Assembly: GCF_900078745.1 (NCBI RefSeq) | Contig: NZ_FKII01000049.1 | Coordinates: forward strand, 62,001-126,000 | Direction: 5' to 3' | Length of the DNA: 64,000 nt | DNA from: Candidatus Ichthyocystis sparus | GTDB taxonomy: Bacteria > Pseudomonadota > Gammaproteobacteria > Burkholderiales > 2013Ark19i | Part shown: piece after piece, positions 59,413 through 64,000 of the stretch | How positions within the stretch are numbered: the stretch's first letter is position 1 | Layout of the letters: every line of letters starts with the position of its first letter | Translations under genes and position numbers: made by a program | The notes under the pieces: model-generated | Database searches by the model: none | What the model was told of the DNA's origin: nothing | The model's input: only the letters and a program-made list of their open reading frames with translations

Positions 59413-59488
59413 TCCTCGATAGCTCAGTTGGTAGAGCAACGGACTGTTAATCCGTGGGTCGTTGGTTCGAGTCCAACTCGAGGAGCCA
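59413..59488 (+). tRNA. tRNA-Asn (anticodon GTT)
   Basis: The gene is 76 bases long. The acceptor stem pairs TCCTCGA with TCGAGGA, the discriminator is G, and the CCA end is encoded. The D arm has AGCTCAGTTGGTAGAGC, the anticodon stem/loop CGGACTGTTAATCCG puts GTT at 59446-59448, and the T arm has GTTGGTTCGAGTCCAAC. All arms fold perfectly. The last 42 bases are overlapped on the other strand by the 3' end of valS. Confidence 0.97.
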
Positions 59489-62293
59489 TATTCTGATCTT
59501 CTTAAGATTGTCATCTACTACCCTTATTTCGTCTTCGATGTTCCTAAGCATATCCTCGTTCTTCCTGATAACATGCTCTGGAGCTTTTGCGCGAAAGCCC
59601 GGTTGATCAAGCCTTTTTCGTATGGAGTCACTAGTAGACTTTAGTTTAGCAAGTTCTTTTTCTAGTTTTTTTTCCTCATCTGCATGATCAACCGGAACAT
59701 CAATAGCAATAATCAACCCATCAACCTGTTTCTTAGGAAACATTACGGCATCCATGTCATCTATAAAGCTTAGCTTACTTAATTTTGCCAATTCTAGCAG
59801 GTACCGACTATCGTATGGCCATGATCCCTTTCTTTCAACCAATAACGACACCCTTTGAGAAGGGGGCACATTCATTTCAGAACGAAGATTCCTAATGGTT
59901 GTAACCATTTTTTTAAAAGATGCCATAATATCTTCAGCTTCATCTTTCTTGCATGATGGATCATATTCTGGATAGGGAATCTCCAGTATTGAAGGCAAAG
60001 AATTCCTATGAACAAATGGTGATATCTTTTGCCATAACTCCTCAGTTAAGAAAGGAATAATCGGATGAGCTATACGTAATCCAATATCAAGCACGAGACA
60101 CAGAACATATCTTGTGTGCGAAACAATATCAAAACTATCACTGGCAAGCTGTACCTTAGACATCTCAATATACCAGTCACAATATTCATCCCAAAAGAAA
60201 GAATGAATGGCTTGCGCAGCCCAATCAAAACGATACTGCTTAAAAGACTTATGAACAGTATCAACTAATCGATTCAGAGACGAAACAATCCACAGATCTA
60301 CCCAAGATGAAAAAGTAAAGTCGCAACGAACAGACTTGTTTTCAACATTCATCAAAACGAAGCGAGAAGCATTCCAAAGCTTGTTACAAAAGTTTCGATA
60401 ACCATAACATCGGTCCAAATCAAATTTTATGTCCCTTCCAGGACTGGCAAGAGAAGCAAAAGTAAACCTTAGTGAATCAGCACCATAAGATGGAATACCT
60501 TGTGGAAACAGTTTCAATGTTCTTTCTACAATTTCTCTTTCTTTAGAAGGATTAATGAGGGCAGATGTTCTTTTTTTCAAAAGATCATCTAAAGAAATAC
60601 CATCTATCAAATCTATGGGATCTAACACATTACCCTTAGATTTGGACATCTTCTGACCTTCACTGTCTCGGATTAGACCGTGAACATAGACATCATGAAA
60701 CGGAACCTTCCCAGTAATATAGTGTGTGAGCATAACCATTCTGGCAACCCAGAAGAATATAATGTCAAAACCAGTAACCAAAACAGAAGAAGGCAAATAC
60801 AGGTCCAGAGCAATATTTGAAACATCAGGGTAACCTGGGGTCCATCCTAATGAAGAGAAGGGCCAAAGAGCAGACGAAAACCATGTATCTAAAACATCAT
60901 CATCTTGACTTAAGTCTCCATAATACCCATCTTGCTTAGCTAATTGAGTAGCTTCATCTAAATTATGGGCAACCCAAACACGACCATCATCAGAAAACCA
61001 GGCTGGGATACGATGTCCCCACCAAAGCTGACGTGATATACACCAATCCTGAATATTTGACAGCCACTGATGGTATGTGTTGTACCAATTTTCTGGAATA
61101 AAATTTATTGTCTTATTTTTGCATAAATTTAGAGCCGGCTCAGATAGCACAGCCCACCCGCCAGGACGACCATCATCTTGGGCGACTCTAGTTAAATCAA
61201 CAAACCATTGGTTAGTAATACGTGGTTCTAAAACAACACCACTTCTATCCCCCCTAGGAATAACAAGACGATGAGGTTTACTATCCACGAGCAATCCTGA
61301 ATCTTCAAGATCCCGTAATAGAAGCTTACGTGCTTCATAACGGTCCAAGTTACGGTAAGCTTCTGGAACTTCATCATTAAGTCGAGCCTCATCATCAAAA
61401 ATAGATAAAAACGGCAACGAGTGCTTAATGGCTCTCTCATAATCCTCGAAATCATGAGAAGGGGTTACCTTTACGCATCCTGTTCCAAAATGAGGATCGA
61501 CCGACTCATCAGCAATTATCGTAATAATACGACCACATAATGGAACAACTACTTTCCTACCTATCCAGGATTTATATAGATTATCTCCGGGATGAACGGC
61601 AATTGCCATATCACCAAATAGTGTCTCAGGACGTGTAGTAGCCACAACAATCCTACCGTTACCATCGACAGCATTGTAAGATATGTGCCATATTGATCCA
61701 TCTTCCTCAGAATTAACAACTTCCAAGTCAGAAACAGCCGTCTTTAAAAAAGGGTCCCAATTTATCATTTTTTTGCCGCGATAAATTAATCCATCGCGGT
61801 ACAAACGCACGAACACAGCTATCACATTCTGTGATAATTTTGGATCGAGGGTAAAAATATCTCGAGACCAGTCACAGCCGACACCTAAGCGGCGCATCTG
61901 AGAAGTAATAATACCGCCAGACTTATCCTTCCACTCCCAAACCTTCTCTAAAAAACCTTCTCGACCTATCTCGTAGCGCGTCTTTCCTTCACGGGCTAAC
62001 TGTCTCTCTACAACAATCTGTGTTGCTATACCAGCATGATCAGTACCTGGCTGCCATAGAGTGTTATACCCACAAAGGCGATGATACCGAACTAAAATAT
62101 CCATCAAGGTTTGGTTGAAGCCATGGCCCATATGCAATGTACCAGTTACATTAGGGGGAGGAAGCAATATGCAAAACTGCTTGCCTTTCTTAGAGATATC
62201 ACAACCCATGTTAAAGTAGCCGCGCTTAGACCACTCATTGCTCCAAAATGACTCTATATTAGCGGAGTCATAACCCTTAGATAATAACGACAC
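59447..62293 (-). CDS. valS: Valyl-tRNA synthetase
   Basis: The product has 948 residues and is a class I synthetase that charges tRNA-Val. It contains the HIGH motif in PPPNVTGTLHMGHGFNQT, editing-domain sequences (ATTRPETLFGDMA and GTGCVKVTPSHDF), WWGHRIPAW, and KMSKSKGNVLDP for the KMSKS loop. A C-terminal coiled-coil arm (KKLEKELAKLKSTSDSIRKR) follows. The GTG start has GAGG 6 bases upstream. The reading frame has no stop before the tRNA-Asn gene and ends inside it: the last 13 residues (WLLELDSNQRPTD) are the antisense of the tRNA, and the stop overlaps the anticodon loop. It lies 15 bases downstream of the esterase gene. Confidence 0.96.
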   Translation of the reverse strand: MSLLSKGYDSANIESFWSNEWSKRGYFNMGCDISKKGKQFCILLPPPNVTGTLHMGHGFNQTLMDILVRYHRLCGYNTLWQPGTDHAGIATQIVVERQLAREGKTRYEIGREGFLEKVWEWKDKSGGIITSQMRRLGVGCDWSRDIFTLDPKLSQNVIAVFVRLYRDGLIYRGKKMINWDPFLKTAVSDLEVVNSEEDGSIWHISYNAVDGNGRIVVATTRPETLFGDMAIAVHPGDNLYKSWIGRKVVVPLCGRIITIIADESVDPHFGTGCVKVTPSHDFEDYERAIKHSLPFLSIFDDEARLNDEVPEAYRNLDRYEARKLLLRDLEDSGLLVDSKPHRLVIPRGDRSGVVLEPRITNQWFVDLTRVAQDDGRPGGWAVLSEPALNLCKNKTINFIPENWYNTYHQWLSNIQDWCISRQLWWGHRIPAWFSDDGRVWVAHNLDEATQLAKQDGYYGDLSQDDDVLDTWFSSALWPFSSLGWTPGYPDVSNIALDLYLPSSVLVTGFDIIFFWVARMVMLTHYITGKVPFHDVYVHGLIRDSEGQKMSKSKGNVLDPIDLIDGISLDDLLKKRTSALINPSKEREIVERTLKLFPQGIPSYGADSLRFTFASLASPGRDIKFDLDRCYGYRNFCNKLWNASRFVLMNVENKSVRCDFTFSSWVDLWIVSSLNRLVDTVHKSFKQYRFDWAAQAIHSFFWDEYCDWYIEMSKVQLASDSFDIVSHTRYVLCLVLDIGLRIAHPIIPFLTEELWQKISPFVHRNSLPSILEIPYPEYDPSCKKDEAEDIMASFKKMVTTIRNLRSEMNVPPSQRVSLLVERKGSWPYDSRYLLELAKLSKLSFIDDMDAVMFPKKQVDGLIIAIDVPVDHADEEKKLEKELAKLKSTSDSIRKRLDQPGFRAKAPEHVIRKNEDMLRNIEDEIRVVDDNLKKIRIWLLELDSNQRPTD

Positions 62294-62308
62294 AAATACC
62301 TCAATTCT

Positions 62309-63394
62309 TTACAGCAAACATTGAACATCAACAAAGCCAGACATATCACTAAATGCCTGTTCAGAAATTGTCGACAAGGAATATAGATGGTGGAAATTGT
62401 GCGTCATGTTAGGATAAGTACGCAACCTAAGATTTTCACTAAAATGCGATGCACGATCAAACATATCTTGCATAGAAGAAACAAAGATATCGTCTTGGCC
62501 GATTTGAATCAGTATCGGTGGTAATTTAGACCATGATCTATCAACATCAAAGCTATCAGGAAAACCCATCAAGCGCATATATGAAGAAACGTGATCGGGC
62601 AGCAACCAATCACCCTTACGTTCGTTGCTGCCAAGAAAAAGATTATCACAAGATGTAGGAATAAAAGGACTCATAAGTACGGCACATGAAGGATGAGGTA
62701 GCGATCTTTTTTCTATGTTCAACAACAACGAAAGTGCCAACGACGCTCCCCAGGATTGTCCTATAACAATAATCTTCGAGGGAGAAATGCCCTGTTTTAG
62801 AAGATATTGATAGGACATAAGTGCATCATCGTACTGAGCCAAAAATTTGTGCTCTGGGGCTAATCGATATCGCGGTATAAAAACCCTAGCCCTTAGACAA
62901 GATAAAAGAACATGAGGAAAACATTTCTCCACTGTGGAAAAAAACAATCCACCACCGTGAAAATACAGCACAACCCTATCGTCCGAGGATACAATCCACT
63001 GAGAAGTCAAGTATTGAAAATTATCTTCAACACAAGTAAATGCAGATTGTGGAAACGGGCAAAAAGAGCAAGAATCCAAGAATTTCCTTGCATCATTAAC
63101 CCTAGATCCATCAAGCTCAGATAGGTAGAGAAACGATCCAATCTGCCTACGACGAAATTGATTTAGAAATGATAGGCAGCGATTAGTGGGAGTAAGCCCC
63201 GATGAAAAAAAACGCCTCAAGTGAGGTAAAACTAGCAAATCAGAAACAGCTCTTAAACTATTCTTAGTATTCTGTAGAAAAGAAAATGATAGATGTAACA
63301 TAAAGTAAAAGTCTCCTAAAAATGTACCTTCGGCCCTTCCCGTAGCGCAGAGACAATACCCAACCAACATCATCAAAATCGTTAAAAGCACCAT
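62309..63394 (-). CDS. HSL-type alpha/beta hydrolase (esterase/lipase)
   Basis: The product has 361 residues. It begins with a hydrophobic segment (VLLTILMMLVGYCLC) that is either a signal peptide or a membrane anchor. The hydrolase domain has the oxyanion-hole motif YFHGGGLFF at about 143-151, RYRLAPEHKF, the nucleophile elbow GQSWGASLAL, a candidate acid in IGQDDIFVSS, and a catalytic His in THNFHHLY. This is the hormone-sensitive-lipase / acetyl-esterase arrangement. The substrate is unknown. It lies directly upstream of valS (15 bases) and 40 bases downstream of the RDD protein, so the three may be cotranscribed. No strong ribosome-binding site precedes the ATG. Confidence 0.82.
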   Translation of the reverse strand: MVLLTILMMLVGYCLCATGRAEGTFLGDFYFMLHLSFSFLQNTKNSLRAVSDLLVLPHLRRFFSSGLTPTNRCLSFLNQFRRRQIGSFLYLSELDGSRVNDARKFLDSCSFCPFPQSAFTCVEDNFQYLTSQWIVSSDDRVVLYFHGGGLFFSTVEKCFPHVLLSCLRARVFIPRYRLAPEHKFLAQYDDALMSYQYLLKQGISPSKIIVIGQSWGASLALSLLLNIEKRSLPHPSCAVLMSPFIPTSCDNLFLGSNERKGDWLLPDHVSSYMRLMGFPDSFDVDRSWSKLPPILIQIGQDDIFVSSMQDMFDRASHFSENLRLRTYPNMTHNFHHLYSLSTISEQAFSDMSGFVDVQCLL

Positions 63395-63434
63395 ACATAC
63401 TATTAAAAAACAACATCATATAATCACTCCAAAT

Positions 63435-63905
63435 CTAAGAATCACGATCAACAGAAATTAACATAGTCTTACACCAGCGATCATGTAAAAACAGTCTATC
63501 TTTGTCTACCAGAAACCAAATAAAATTTACTGGAAAAGTCATAAATACAATAAAATATCTCATCCAGAGTCTTTTCCAAGTTAGTTCGTCCCCGTTACGA
63601 CAAACTAAACGAATGCGCCAAGATTTCATGGCCAAAGTTTGTCCGGATTTGTGCCAGCAGTAGGTATAGTAAAAACCAACAACAAATAAAAACACCAGCT
63701 GCAATGACAGCGAAGCCCAATCAGCAAGTGGTACAAGGTGCAAACTTCCATGGGTAGGAACAACACCAAACAAGTACTCTAGGACAGTAGAACAAATAGC
63801 TAGAGCTACTAACACTGAAGACAAAAACAATAGCTCATACAAAATTGACAAAAAACAACGCCCCACAGAAGCCCGAACCGCACTATGAGTAGAAGATTTC
63901 AGCAT
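63435..63905 (-). CDS. RDD family membrane protein
   Basis: The product has 156 residues with about four hydrophobic helices. ASVGRCFLSILYELLFLSSV at the start resembles the family motif in which Arg-Asp-Asp normally occurs, although here the positions read R..YE. The middle KSGQTLAMKSWRIRLVCRNG is the classic RDD-family segment (GqTlGkk..kirvv), followed by the RYFIVFMTFP..FIWFLVDKDRLFLHDRWCKT ending. The family is found next to many unrelated genes and its role is not settled; some members have been linked to ion transport. The ATG start lies 95 bases from the window end, and no gene is visible in those last bases. Confidence 0.85.
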   Translation of the reverse strand: MLKSSTHSAVRASVGRCFLSILYELLFLSSVLVALAICSTVLEYLFGVVPTHGSLHLVPLADWASLSLQLVFLFVVGFYYTYCWHKSGQTLAMKSWRIRLVCRNGDELTWKRLWMRYFIVFMTFPVNFIWFLVDKDRLFLHDRWCKTMLISVDRDS

Positions 63906-64000
63906 AACTTTTCTCTTCCCTCGCTACGAGGTAATAAATAATTGTAGAATAGCAGAAAATACCTATATCACACGGTCCGTAAGGACATTACTATTAGCAG

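Overview
The window looks like part of the chromosome of an A+T-rich, host-associated betaproteobacterium. Three things point there: the gene order of the TCA block (sdhCDAB-sdhE-gltA-sucAB-lpdA-zapE, divergent from mdh-CoA-ester lyase-acnA), a DUF3567-family gene, and an otherwise standard RecBCD/ValS core. The accessory parts consist of tandem families of small two-helix membrane proteins and of very large repetitive or coiled-coil proteins. This resembles what I know of intracellular 'Candidatus Ichthyocystis'-like fish pathogens. That assignment is inference from gene content; no marker gene such as 16S rRNA is present.

Layout. (1) Positions 1-14,300 hold a decaying tandem array on the minus strand. 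It is built from at least three interleaved families of small proteins, called A, B and C here, plus a further non-coding repeat, D. Four or five copies look intact; the rest carry lost start codons, in-frame stops, frameshifts or deletions. (2) 14,809-26,272 (minus) is a complete operon-like block: succinate dehydrogenase, citrate synthase, 2-oxoglutarate dehydrogenase and ZapE. It is read divergently from (3) 26,616-31,335 (plus), which encodes malate dehydrogenase, a CitE-like CoA ester lyase and aconitase. (4) 31,336-48,718 is an accessory island with long gene-free A+T-rich spacers. It holds two paralogous 546/596-residue proteins of unknown function, two tail-anchored Cys/His-rich paralogues, and three adjacent large proteins that differ at the N-terminus but share one C-terminal domain. 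One of these is a repeat protein, one is acidic, and one is a 1,322-residue coiled-coil protein with an Arg/Ser tail. (5) 48,739-63,905 (minus) returns to mostly core functions: a secreted lipase-like hydrolase, DUF3567, recD, recB, recC, valS, an HSL-type esterase and an RDD membrane protein. tRNA-Asn lies on the plus strand.

How the genes work together. The two divergent metabolic units supply a large part of an oxidative TCA cycle; isocitrate dehydrogenase, succinyl-CoA synthetase and fumarase are not in this window. The accessory genes look like surface, secreted or host-directed factors. This rests on low complexity, eukaryote-like features (RS tail, C-x2-C/H-x4-H signatures, tail anchors), shared modules with variable N-termini, and absence of recognisable enzymatic domains. 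No secretion experiment or database search was possible here.

The most noteworthy new observations are four. First, the shared C-terminal module in the three adjacent genes at 40,637-48,718. Second, the interleaved A/B/C array, whose intact products have the two-hydrophobic-lobe layout typical of inclusion-membrane proteins. Third, the paired zinc-finger-like tail-anchored proteins. Fourth, the valS reading frame, which runs antisense into the tRNA-Asn gene and ends inside it.
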